Made by a program: the position numbers and the translations under genes. Source: Brettanomyces bruxellensis (lineage: Eukaryota > Ascomycota > Pichiomycetes > Pichiales > Pichiaceae). Taken from it: a stretch of DNA of 64,000 nucleotides. The notes beneath the pieces are model-generated. The model ran no database searches. It was not told the DNA's origin and worked only from the letters and a program-made list of their open reading frames with translations. Of the stretch, positions 1 to 9,334 are shown piece by piece (position 1 is the stretch's first letter; each line of letters opens with the position of its first letter). The stretch spans positions 868,001 to 932,000 of the forward strand of contig NC_054687.1 of NCBI RefSeq assembly GCF_011074885.1, written 5' to 3'.

Positions 1-373
1 ATCTACAGCATTACCTCGATCAATTCAATAATATATTCCACGTCTAAACTTCAACGGCTCCACATCACTTCTCTCTCAATTCAATATCTTCCACACCTAC
101 ACCCATTACATCAGCACCTCTAATACCACATCTATCATTCAATAGTATATTCCACAAAATTCACGTCTAAACCAAGTTATCAGCCAGAAGTCCGGATAAG
201 TTATAATTGTTTGCGGAAGGACAAATATAATTATTTGCAGAAGGACAGGTCCCCTGCTTAACTTCAGGACAAGCTACTGCAACCAAAGCTACCAACTACA
301 AATCGCTCAAAGCTTACGCAAAAGGTCTCGAACGCTGTTTGCCATGACTGGGTCTTTTCCTTCAGATTTCGCA
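1..373. other. AT-rich spacer downstream of PWP1
   Basis: No gene is visible. The stretch lies 3' of the leftward PWP1 gene. It holds imperfect direct repeats: ATTCAATA-TATATTCCAC occurs near 24-43 and again near 138-157, each followed by an ACGTCTAAAC motif. A separate 26-base doublet lies at 201-250. Confidence 0.6.
201..250. repeat. 26-base tandem doublet
   Basis: Two near-identical units in tandem, of the type ATAATT(G/A)TTTGC(G/A)GAAGGACA. It lies in the spacer beyond the PWP1 stop codon and no function is evident. Confidence 0.6.
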
Positions 374-2092
374 TCACTCCTCCTCCTCCTCCTCATCCTC
401 CTCCTCGCCAAGAACAACATCCCCCTCATCATTGGCATATTTCCGCGCTAGCCGGGACGACCGGCCGGCAGCCCGGGCCTCAGTGCGAGCAGCAGCCTGG
501 ACAGCCTTCAAATCCTCCCGGAAGGATTTCCGCACGTACCGGTTGCTGAAGCAGTCCCACATCTTCAAGCCGGGGCTCGAACCACCAACCACAAGGTCGC
601 CAGCCACCTCGATGTCGGGTGCAAAGCTGGCACTGAGCACATTTCCGCAGCCAAGGTCGCGCGAGGTCACCATGGATGGTTTCAGGCCTGTTTTCCACAA
701 CTTCACGTGGCGGTCGCCCATAGCTCCGGTCACGAGCATCTCGCCAACGTGCGGGTTGCAGGCGAGAGACGTGATACCGGAATCGTGCGCGTGCAAGCTC
801 CAAATCGGGCTGCCCTCCTTCCGTATGTCGAACATGTACACGTTTCCCTTGTCGGTTCCCGCGTAGAAGTGTGCGCATGCCCCGCCGGCCCGTTTCCAGC
901 AAACGGCCTCCACGTCTTCGCTGCCAGAGCCACCCGTCTTGTACAGCTTGCTCATGCTGCTTGCATCGTCGATCCGGACGTCCGAAACCGCACAAAACGA
1001 GTCGTAGCCCCCCGTGAGCACCACAGATCCGTCCTGCTCGGACTCTGTGCCGTACCACTGCACCGCGGACACCTCCTTGCCGTGGTGGAGGCCCCCGATG
1101 GACCGTGCAACGCCGCACGTGCCCAAATCCCACAATTTCACCGTTCCGTCCGCAGAACTCGACGCCAACACGTTCCGGAACACCTGGTTGTGCGACAGCG
1201 AGAGCACTGCCGCCGTGTGGCGGTCCGGCTGCACTCCCTCGGGCTCCACGTTGCCCTCCTGCTGCCTCTCAAGCTCGTCCTCTTTCAATTCGCCCAATAT
1301 CACGTCCGGGAACGCCTTGTCCACGCAGTCCAAGTTCCAGATCTCGATCGTCGGGTCCATCGTGCCCACCGCGGCGAAGTTCCCCGTGTTCGAGGCCGCC
1401 ACCTCGCCTAGCGGCCGGAAACTCATCCATTCCACGCAGAGCGGGAAGTTGGGAAGCATCAAATCGTGATGAATGTACATGCTGCTTCCTCGGACCATTC
1501 CCCGGGCCACATCCGGGTCCTGCTTGTCTCCTTCCTCCTCTTTCGACCCGGCGGGGGCCCCGGCACCGTCATCGTATATATACACGTCCAAATACGACAC
1601 CCCGTCGTCTGTTCTTGTGGCCAAGATCTGGTTATCTGTTGGATACACTTGGAATTCCTGTTTCTCTTCAAGCTCTTCTTCTTTTGAAGGGAGCTCGAGA
1701 TATTTGTCTTGTTCTTCATTTTCCTCTTCTTCTCTCTCCACTCCATCTTCTCCTTCCTCTCCCTTTCTTTTCTCCTCTCCCCCTTTCTTACCTCTCACTA
1801 GCTTAGCCCCTGTATTCGATATTCCTGGAAACATGTCTGCCGTCTCGCCCAAAAAAACGTTGTCCGGCTCCTCGTCATAATGCTCAAAGTCGTACTCCTT
1901 CAAATCCTCGTCCACCTCGGCTGTGTCTTTCAACTTGTCCGAGTTCACCTTCCCTGTATCTTTCTTATGCTCACTATCAAGGTGCAAATTGGCCATCTCG
2001 TTGATTCTGGCCATCTCCTCGTCATCGAGCACGTATTTCTCCGGAAACTCCGACGCAAACCCTCTCGGGACCCATGCTGTTGCCGATATCAT
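374..2092 (-). CDS. PWP1: PWP1, WD40 ribosome biogenesis factor
   Basis: A 572-residue protein that matches yeast Pwp1 (periodic tryptophan protein, about 576 residues) from its first residues (MISATAWVPRGFA). The N-terminal ~210 residues are acidic and charged, and include a lysine/glutamate-rich segment. A WD40 propeller follows from about residue 212 to 525; blades such as VKLWDLG, DRHVKLWK and LKMWDC are visible. The C terminus is a run of glutamates. Family knowledge: Pwp1 is nucleolar and is needed for 25S rRNA maturation and 60S subunit assembly. The start is the first ATG and lies about 115 bases from an RRPE-like element at 2205. Codons are mostly G/C-ending, unlike genes right of 23 kb. 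Identity is firm. Confidence 0.93.
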   Translation of the reverse strand: MISATAWVPRGFASEFPEKYVLDDEEMARINEMANLHLDSEHKKDTGKVNSDKLKDTAEVDEDLKEYDFEHYDEEPDNVFLGETADMFPGISNTGAKLVRGKKGGEEKRKGEEGEDGVEREEEENEEQDKYLELPSKEEELEEKQEFQVYPTDNQILATRTDDGVSYLDVYIYDDGAGAPAGSKEEEGDKQDPDVARGMVRGSSMYIHHDLMLPNFPLCVEWMSFRPLGEVAASNTGNFAAVGTMDPTIEIWNLDCVDKAFPDVILGELKEDELERQQEGNVEPEGVQPDRHTAAVLSLSHNQVFRNVLASSSADGTVKLWDLGTCGVARSIGGLHHGKEVSAVQWYGTESEQDGSVVLTGGYDSFCAVSDVRIDDASSMSKLYKTGGSGSEDVEAVCWKRAGGACAHFYAGTDKGNVYMFDIRKEGSPIWSLHAHDSGITSLACNPHVGEMLVTGAMGDRHVKLWKTGLKPSMVTSRDLGCGNVLSASFAPDIEVAGDLVVGGSSPGLKMWDCFSNRYVRKSFREDLKAVQAAARTEARAAGRSSRLARKYANDEGDVVLGEEEDEEEEEE

Positions 2093-3118
2093 TTTTCCTG
2101 CTTTTCCGGGTGCTTAAGTTGGCCTTTCTGTATCTCTTGGACTGTCTTATGTCAACTGTTGATATCTGAAAATTTATCTTTAAAAAAAAAAAAAAAAAAC
2201 TCGCTGAAAAATTTTTGCTGCCCAATCCGGAACTCTCGAGTGTCCGGTATTTCTTCTTCTGGACGACCTACTTTAAGCAATACACACAGTTGAGTTGTAT
2301 CTGAAAGTAAAATCCAACGATAAAACTGGGAAAGCTAGTTGCATGTTCTTCAAATAAAATTTGTGCAGATGTTATGCAATTGTGCAACCAACTTCCATGG
2401 TCTAATAACATAGGTGTGACATAGACGTAATAGTTCCTACTTGGATCAAGTATGGAGCCAAATACTTTACGAAGTTGGCCTATATAATGAATGCTTTAAG
2501 TTCAAAAAAAAGCATGTAAAAGGTGTAAAGATATGAGCAAAACGGGCATTCACATTCATGCCTAAATACCTTTATTCCCTAGTGAGTGAAGCGGGGTAGA
2601 TTTAGACGCGACTATCGACGATCGCATTATGGTCTGTGCATCTTCCCTTGTAGTACACATATTACTTTATCTACATCATTAATCTGACACCAACTATTTT
2701 CATCTAACACATTTCACCTAACACACGTTTTGAAAAAAAAACGTAAAAACACATCTATAGTATTTAGTCAATTCTACATTCTTTTTATCACCTCTTCCTT
2801 GTATTATTCACCACTAATATTTTCCAAACACCACAAACTCATCCTTCAACCTCCCCTATACCCATTCATTCAATTCAACCAAGTGTCTCTTCCTTTATCT
2901 ATCTTCAAACCCACACACTCATTTCACTCTCCCCCATTTATCACCCCACAATCCTCATCCCTGCTACTAACTTTCTTGTGGTATTTCGGCAGCACAGCCT
3001 TGTCCGCGAAAGCGAGCATTTCAAAAATTCATTCCTGATTTTCAAGGTGTGCTTTATGGATGTCCAGGTTAAAGCTCATCTTTTCAACAGAGCACAACCA
3101 AAGCGTGGCCCGATAGCA
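2093..3118. promoter_or_regulatory. Divergent promoter region PWP1 / NMT1
   Basis: A 1-kb AT-rich spacer between two divergently transcribed genes. It holds an A-tract of about 18 bases at 2183-2199 and an RRPE-like element at 2205-2216 near PWP1. A CT-rich leader before NMT1 (about 2760-2960) is typical of yeast 5' untranslated regions. An in-frame ATG at 3056 would add 21 residues to NMT1. No other gene is visible. Confidence 0.6.
2205..2216. promoter_or_regulatory. RRPE-like element upstream of PWP1
   Basis: TGAAAAATTTTT, about 113 bases upstream of the PWP1 start. It matches the rRNA-processing element core (AAAATTTT flanked by TGA) known from yeast ribosome-biogenesis promoters, where Stb3 binds. 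Its use here is inferred from the match, position and gene function. Confidence 0.6.
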
Positions 3119-4537
3119 ATGGCAAACAACAAAGCAACGAAGAACAGCAAGAAAGAGGAAGAGAAATTGCCGAAAAAGTCGATTGCAGACCTTCTCAAGC
3201 AGCTAGCTCTAGCAACATCTGCAAGCAGCGAAGATGACACAGAGGAGCAAAAACCAAAGCCAATGAGCGAGTACAAGTTCTGGAAAACACAGCCGGTGAC
3301 GAAATTCAACGAGGCTGTGTCCGAGGAGGGCCCGATCGACCGCCGAGAGGACGTTTCTAAGGTCCCCAAGGAGTCTTATGCGATTCTTGATCTGTTCGAG
3401 TGGTCAGACCTGGATATAGAGGACGATAGTGAGATGAGCGAGCTGTACGAGCTCCTATACGAGCACTATGTGGAGGACCACGACTCGACGTTTCGGTTTG
3501 CATATGGGAAGGCGTTTTTCAACTGGGCGTTGAAGACTCCAGGCTGGAAAAAGCAGTGGCATCTTGGAGTTCGTGTCAAGAAGACTAAAAAGCTCGTTGC
3601 CTTCATCAGTGCGGTGCCAGCAACGCTCAGAGTGCGTGGCAACACGTTCAAGGCGGTGGAGATCAACTTCCTCTGCGTGCACAAGCAGTTGCGGAACAAA
3701 CGGCTCGCCCCGTTGCTGATTAAAGAGATTACACGAAGAGTGCACTTGGAAAACGTCTGGCAGGCACTTTACACGTCGGGAACACTGCTCCCATCTCCGA
3801 TATCGACGTGCCGGTACACCCATCGGCCGCTCAACTGGGAGAAGTTGTGCGATGTTGGGTTTTCTGCACTTCCCCTTGGCAAAACACGGGCCCAAATGGT
3901 GGCAAAGTACGCACTTCCGTCGATTACAAAGTGTACTGGCTTGAGAAGGATGGAAGTCCGCGACGTGGATGCTGTGCACAGTCTTTTCACTCAATTCCAA
4001 AAGCGGTACCAGCTGACACAGCTATTCACCAAGGAGGAGCTTACACATCTTCTTTTGGGAGATGACGAGGAGCAGAAGAAGCCGGATGGTGAAAAAGTCA
4101 TCGTCACGTACGTTGTGGAGAACACAGAGAAGAAGATCACCGACTTCTTTTCGTTCTATGTTCTTCCGTTCACCGTTTTGAACAACAGTGTGTACAAGAG
4201 CTTGGGTGTGGCGTATCTATACTACTATGCGACAGAAACAGGACTAGACAAGCCTAGATATGACGCTCAGGCAACGAACGAGTTGAAGAAGAGGCTTGAG
4301 AACCTTATTTCGGATGCTTTGGTGCTTGCCAAGGGAATTGGAATGGATGTTTTCAATGCCATGACATCTCAGGACAATGTTCTTTTCCTTGAAGACTTGA
4401 AGTTTGGTCCTGGAGACGGATTCTTGAACTACTATCTATTCAACTACAAGGCATTTCCTGTGGGTGGTGGTTTTGATTCCCAGACTAGGGAGTACGAACT
4501 GGAGAAGAGGAGTGATGTTGGGGTTGTTATGTTGTAG
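3119..4537 (+). CDS. NMT1: NMT1, N-myristoyltransferase
   Basis: Glycylpeptide N-tetradecanoyltransferase: it moves myristate from myristoyl-CoA to the N-terminal glycine of cytosolic proteins such as Arf and G-alpha subunits. Starting from the ATG at 3119 the protein has 472 residues, close to the 455 of S. cerevisiae. Visible family marks are KFWKTQPVTKFNE near residue 60, the signature EINFLCVHK near 180, and KFGPGDGFLNYYLFNYK near 427. The chain ends in GVVML, so the C-terminal carboxylate used as catalytic base is in place. The frame stays open upstream, with one more ATG at 3056, but the residues before 3119 have no family character, so the later ATG is preferred. Identity is firm. Confidence 0.95.
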   Translation: MANNKATKNSKKEEEKLPKKSIADLLKQLALATSASSEDDTEEQKPKPMSEYKFWKTQPVTKFNEAVSEEGPIDRREDVSKVPKESYAILDLFEWSDLDIEDDSEMSELYELLYEHYVEDHDSTFRFAYGKAFFNWALKTPGWKKQWHLGVRVKKTKKLVAFISAVPATLRVRGNTFKAVEINFLCVHKQLRNKRLAPLLIKEITRRVHLENVWQALYTSGTLLPSPISTCRYTHRPLNWEKLCDVGFSALPLGKTRAQMVAKYALPSITKCTGLRRMEVRDVDAVHSLFTQFQKRYQLTQLFTKEELTHLLLGDDEEQKKPDGEKVIVTYVVENTEKKITDFFSFYVLPFTVLNNSVYKSLGVAYLYYYATETGLDKPRYDAQATNELKKRLENLISDALVLAKGIGMDVFNAMTSQDNVLFLEDLKFGPGDGFLNYYLFNYKAFPVGGGFDSQTREYELEKRSDVGVVML

Positions 4538-5053
4538 GGATAGGTAGTATGGAGGAGGGGGTATTTGGGAGAGTATTTAGGAGTAACTATATCTTTGACA
4601 AATGTATCTAGAAGTAAATGTATGCAAAGTTAATATGGAAGTGTATTTTGAAATAAGTACATTTGGAGAGTGTGGAAGTAATATATCCAAGAACTAAATG
4701 AGTGTTGGAAATGCAGAAAATGTTTAAGAGGTGCATGCATATGTTACTGCGTAGGTGCAAATTACAGACAGAAAGTAATCCAGGGGTAAATGGATGTAAA
4801 CTTAGAGAATATTCCAAGAAGTAGATGTATCTAAGAAGAAATAGGGTTTGGGAATACTAGAGTGTATTTATGTTATATTTAGAGAATATCTAGACCGTAT
4901 CTAAGCACTTCTAAAGTGTATTTGAAGTATACTTAGGGTATATATAAAGCACATTTAGGGTACGTCTAGAGTATTTAGAATACATCCAAAGTATCTTATC
5001 AAAATAAACCATTATTAATACCAAGAATACATGATATATCACCTATATACCCT
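4538..5053. other. AT-rich spacer between convergent NMT1 and CSC1-like
   Basis: A convergent spacer built of many short, diverged GTATTTAG / AGAGTATTTAG-type units, densest at 4850-4995. It looks like a decayed low-complexity array. It must hold the 3' ends of both neighbours. No gene is seen. Confidence 0.55.
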
Positions 5054-7746
5054 CTAATCATACTCATTCTGGGAGTTTTCCGTGCGCACTATTTCCACTT
5101 CAAGGTCGGAATGCTCCTCAAAGTCACGCTCCAAGTCATGGTACACCTCCTGGTCCTGCACCGAGCCATAAGCAGCATGTCTGTAGACAACATTCTTCCT
5201 GTAACGGATGGTGTCTATGTAATCGCCCAGAAAACCAACCAAAGGCCCATCCAGGGGATCCACAAGATATGGATAAACGTAGTTCTGCAAGGCCTCACGC
5301 TGCTCCTCGATGGTGCTCGGCTTTCTCCGAATCATGTGCTGGTTCTGCAGCGTGCTCTGCGATAAATTGGCAATATCGGTGTCGTCGAGAGCACAGCCAT
5401 GGTCAGAAGTTGGGGATGCAGCCTGGGATGCAGACTGGGATACAGACTGGTCAGGATTGTCAACATGGAGAATTCCAGCGGAGTCGTAGTAGCCGTCGGT
5501 TAGAACGACGGAGTTACCGCGTTTCTTGGGCTTGGCGGAGCGTATGAAGCTCTCAAAGTCGTCCTCGCTGCCCGGGTCAACGGACAGGCCGTCGGTCTTG
5601 ATGGCATCGAGTGCAATGTAGTTGAGCAAGGGAAGATAGTTACGCTTGAAGTACATCATGGCGATCAAGGTGGTGGGGAAGAGCGGGATGATCAAACCGG
5701 CGGGAACGTAGGACTTCTCCAAGGCCAAGGTGCCGAACATCTGGAGATGCAGGAAGAAGAGACCGAGACAGACACGCTGGAAGACGATGGGCCAGACTTT
5801 GCCCGTGCTGTGGTACGGGTGGACCATGGAGTAGACAAGCTGGTACTTGTAGACCCAGTAGCCGACGAAGAAGTAGACGAGGCCGCAGACCATGATGCGG
5901 GTGGAGAGCACGGAGTAGATGAGATGATGATGAGGATGAGGATGTGCTGCGGGAGAACGAGGCCGACCTGGAAGATGGTGGGCTTGTAGAAGAGGTCACG
6001 GAGTGTGCGAGGTGTCCGGGAGAGCCGGCAGATGACACAGTGCCAAAAATCGAGCAGCAAGTCGCCGAACTGGAGGAGCTGGAGCGGCAGGATGGTGAAG
6101 CCGTGAAGCACGATCAAGTCGACGTAAAACAACGAGAGACTCTCGATGGACTTGGCCAACAAGGGGGCGATCTTGGTTGTGTCTGAGAGAAGAGCGCGGT
6201 AGCTGGTGAAGGTGCCGAACAAGGTGAAGACCAAGAACATGTTGAAGAAGATGTACATGAAGTTCTTCTTGACGACGGACAACTCCATCTCGCCCTTAGA
6301 GGGCATGCCCTGGAGCTGGCAGAGTGAGTAGATGCAGTAGGGGAGGATCGTGTTGATGATCGTGAAGAGATACGTGGGCAGCACACCCGTGACAAGCGTG
6401 CGGAGGGTGTCGTGGGCCAGCAAATAGCGGCCGAACTCGGGCCACAGCTTCTTGATGTACTGGACGTTCAAAAGAGACGTGATGTACCGGATTGGGACGA
6501 TCAAGAGGGCCGAGAACGCCATGCACAGCATCTCGATGACGTTCCTGCGCATGAACACCTGCCGGCTGCTCAACAGGAGGTTGTTCCACGCGATATCGAA
6601 GGGGGCTGGGGCTAGGCAAGTCTCTAATTGGGAGGGGTTGGGCGAGAAAAGGGCCTGTGCGGCCATCTGGGCGTCTGTGACGGATTTCATGCTGACAAAT
6701 GCACAGGGGATGGGCCGGAAGGTGGCACGGTGCTTCAGCCGGCGGATCTGCCCGTCTGTGTGAACGAGCAGCCACGAGAAGTGTCTGATGGCGTCCACCT
6801 TGCGGCCCACGAGGCCCAGGGGGCCGAGGCGGAGCAGGGGGCGGCGGGACCCGGTAGCGTCACCAGGCGGCCCCGTAACTCCACCAGGCAGCCCCCGTAG
6901 AGCCACCGCGGGGGCCCCGTGAGCTCCGCCGGCGGCCGGCCGGAGCACGTGCACCTCCAGTCCGTAGTACCGGCTGTACAAGGCCTCCAAACGACTCCGC
7001 ACGGCCTCCCGCCGCACAAACAGCTCCTGGAGCACCGTGTAGTCCCGCGCGAGAAACACAGAGTCCACCCGGCCGACCCCCAACTGCTCGATGTGCGTCT
7101 TTAGTGCCGTTTCATCTCTCATCGGGGCAGGCACGTTTGTAATCATGATTGTGCGGTCAGTGAGCGATTTCTGCGACCCGAGGAACCGCTGCCGGGTCCG
7201 GATGATGTGCCTGGTCTCGGAAAACATGAAGTAGTAGACCACGAGTGTGAACACGTAGGTGAAAATGGTGCAGAGAAGAAGGTAGCCCGGTGGCTCGAAG
7301 TGGTCCCCGGTAGGCCCACCGGGGGCCCCGGTAGCGCTCCCCGGCAGGTCCCGGTCGAAGTGGCCCGTCAGCCAGTACCGCACGGGGCACATGAACGCAA
7401 TGCCCAGCACGGACAACACCAGCAGGATCTTCACGCACATCCTGAAGAACCGGAGAAACACGTATGCATCCAATCCTGCAACCTGGAGAACCTCCTCGGG
7501 AGAAATATCGTAAAGCACCGGGATCCACCCGAAAAGCGTCCCGGGAAGCATCCGGATGTTCTTGTTGCGGTACGGCCGAATCGCGTAGATCACGGGGAAC
7601 CTTTTCCGCAACACGCAGAACAACAATGAGATCACCAAACCCAATCCTGAGCATATTCCTAGCTGCACTTTGAAAACCGTCTGTGTCTGTGCACGCGGGT
7701 CAAAGGGCGGCGGGTCTGCCGCCAAATTATCTGGAAACTCTGTCAT
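5054..7746 (-). CDS. CSC1/RSN1-type calcium-permeable channel, frameshifted
   Basis: Member of the OSCA/TMEM63/CSC1 family (DUF221) of mechano- or osmo-sensitive membrane channels. The first frame (7746 down to about 5930) carries the N-terminal membrane segment, the LFGWIPVLY and AGLDAYVFLRFFRM motifs, the cytosolic RRM-like domain and most of the pore helices (ILPLQLLQFGDLLLDFWH). At 5918-5932 the protein sense moves by -1: the family sequence YSVLSTRIMVCGLVYF and YKYQLVYSMVHPYHSTG continues in the other frame to the stop at 5054. With one base restored the product would be about 897 residues, within the yeast family range (CSC1 782, RSN1 953). Two Gly/Pro heptad inserts coded by GC-rich repeats (6846-6930, 7304-7345) are unusual. 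It could be a pseudogene, but both halves look well conserved, so a base lost in the sequence is more likely. Confidence 0.8.
6846..6930 (-). repeat. GC-rich 21-bp coding minisatellite, site 1
   Basis: About four 21-base units of the type CCCGTA-CTCCACCAGGC-GC inside the CSC1-like gene. They encode heptads such as LPGGVTG and PPGDATG between the RRM-like domain and the next conserved segment. The surroundings are GC-rich too, but lack the 21-base period. Confidence 0.65.
7304..7345 (-). repeat. GC-rich 21-bp coding minisatellite, site 2
   Basis: Two 21-base units, including the palindromic core CCGGGGGCCCCGG, encoding LPGSATG and APGGPTG in an extramembrane loop of the CSC1-like protein. The unit is of the same kind as at 6846-6930. 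Confidence 0.65.
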
Positions 7747-9334
7747 ATGCTTGCCACTGGCTGCTGGTTCTGTTGTTGCGTAAATTGGCTCTAATTAGTG
7801 GCTGTTGGTACAGCTTCAAGGCCAAGTTGCTGTCCCGGGAATGTGTGCGTAGAGAAAATTACTTGGAAAAATATTTGAAAAATATTTACATTCCTGCAGC
7901 TGCACAGCCGCCGTCTTCTGAATCGGGAAAAATTCGCGGATAGTGAGCGGCGTGGAGTTGAGGGGGGGGGGGAGGAAAAGGTGAGAACATATAGGGAGTA
8001 AAGTAGGAAGTGAAGTGGTAAGTGGTAAGAGGAAGTGAAAAGTGATAAGAAGAAGTGGTAATTATGTAAATAGGTGAGTGGAAAGTGGTATGTAGGAAGT
8101 AGGAAGTAGGTAAGGATGTACATACAATGTGTCAGATGCATACACAATTCGTTTGGCAAGAAAATATACAAATACACCACTCGGGAAATCGTTATATTGA
8201 GAATATATTCAGCAGGTAAGGTAATTCATCAAGCGTATCAACAATAGTTGCACTCAAACATTTGCCAAGAACTTCAAAACGATTGTGTGAAGCATTCCAT
8301 CGTAAGTAATAGCATAACGTAAGCCAATCAGAATGAAGTAGTTAAGCACTGAGAAAGAAAGCTATCAATAATTATGAATACTCACAAGAAGCATTCAATC
8401 GTCAAAATAATCAGACATTTTACTACAGGGACACCTTCCAAGAGCTCTACTAGTATAAAGCAGTTTAACGCCAAACAGTCCTCCAAACAAATTGTATAGT
8501 CTAACATATTTGTCCAAATAGAGCACGAATAACACTTACGTACATCATTGAATTAGTCAGCATTCACGCTCATATCTAGCACTCTATCCAGTCTTCAAAC
8601 TGCCTCTTCAGAGCAGTAATCCGTGATATGCATAATTCTGATTGGCACTTATATGCTATCATCAAATAGCCTTCAACAGCCATATGAAACAACCTATCAT
8701 CACATCCAATCAGATGAGGAAACAGAAACATTCTATCCGAAGTCTCAAATTGCAAAAGCCATAAAAAGCATCATTCCGAAATATTCTTGGCAGTCATGCG
8801 AAACCTCTAACATCTAAACGGTTTCGACCAACACATTTCATAATAAGGCAAACATTCAACACATTATACGATCAAACAGCCATCAGTAATCAATCGTCAA
8901 ACAGCATTCAGCAGCAGTAGATGCAGTCATAAAACAATATATCATGGAATGATCTTCAGAGTAGTATCATAAAATACCGAAGCAATAAGGCAACCATCAA
9001 TGAATTCGAATGGGCTGTCATATAGAGTGTCATGAGCCTTCATAATAAGCTCTCACAATCATTAACTCTTGAAGGTTGAAATACAACAGCAACGACGAAT
9101 AGGAATGATCAGCTGGCCATATATTAAATTCAAATGGAAAATACCCACTGACAAACACTAAACTCTTAGAATGATCAAAAGTTGACACAAGATCTTACTC
9201 AGTTAGATCAAAACCACACAAGCTCTTACTCAGTTGGATCAAAACACACAAGCTCTTACTCAGTTGGATCAAAACACGCAAGCTCTTACTCAGTTGGATC
9301 ATCACTCAACCCCCTCACCATTTACCATCTCCCA
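7747..9334. other. Spacer between the CSC1-like promoter and the NRP1 stop
   Basis: 1.6 kb without a convincing gene. It holds a run of 10 or more G at 7962-7972, then a purine-rich AAGTGGTAAG-type stretch to about 8110, then plain AT-rich sequence. Tandem 30-base repeats at 9184-9300 lie directly 3' of NRP1. The CSC1-like promoter must lie in the left part. Confidence 0.55.
9184..9300. repeat. 30-base tandem repeat, about four copies
   Basis: Four head-to-tail units of CACAAGCTCTTACTCAGTTG plus GATCAAAACA. The three rightmost are nearly identical and the leftmost carries a few changes. The array ends 35 bases before the NRP1 stop codon, so it probably falls in the NRP1 3' untranslated region. 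Confidence 0.85.

Noticed and set aside
707..1411. Long plus-strand open frames opposite PWP1, and similar ones opposite NRP1 (9758-10381) and TED1 (13597-14244)
   Set aside because: They are antisense shadows of GC-rich coding DNA with no domain character, while the minus-strand frames give well-known proteins.
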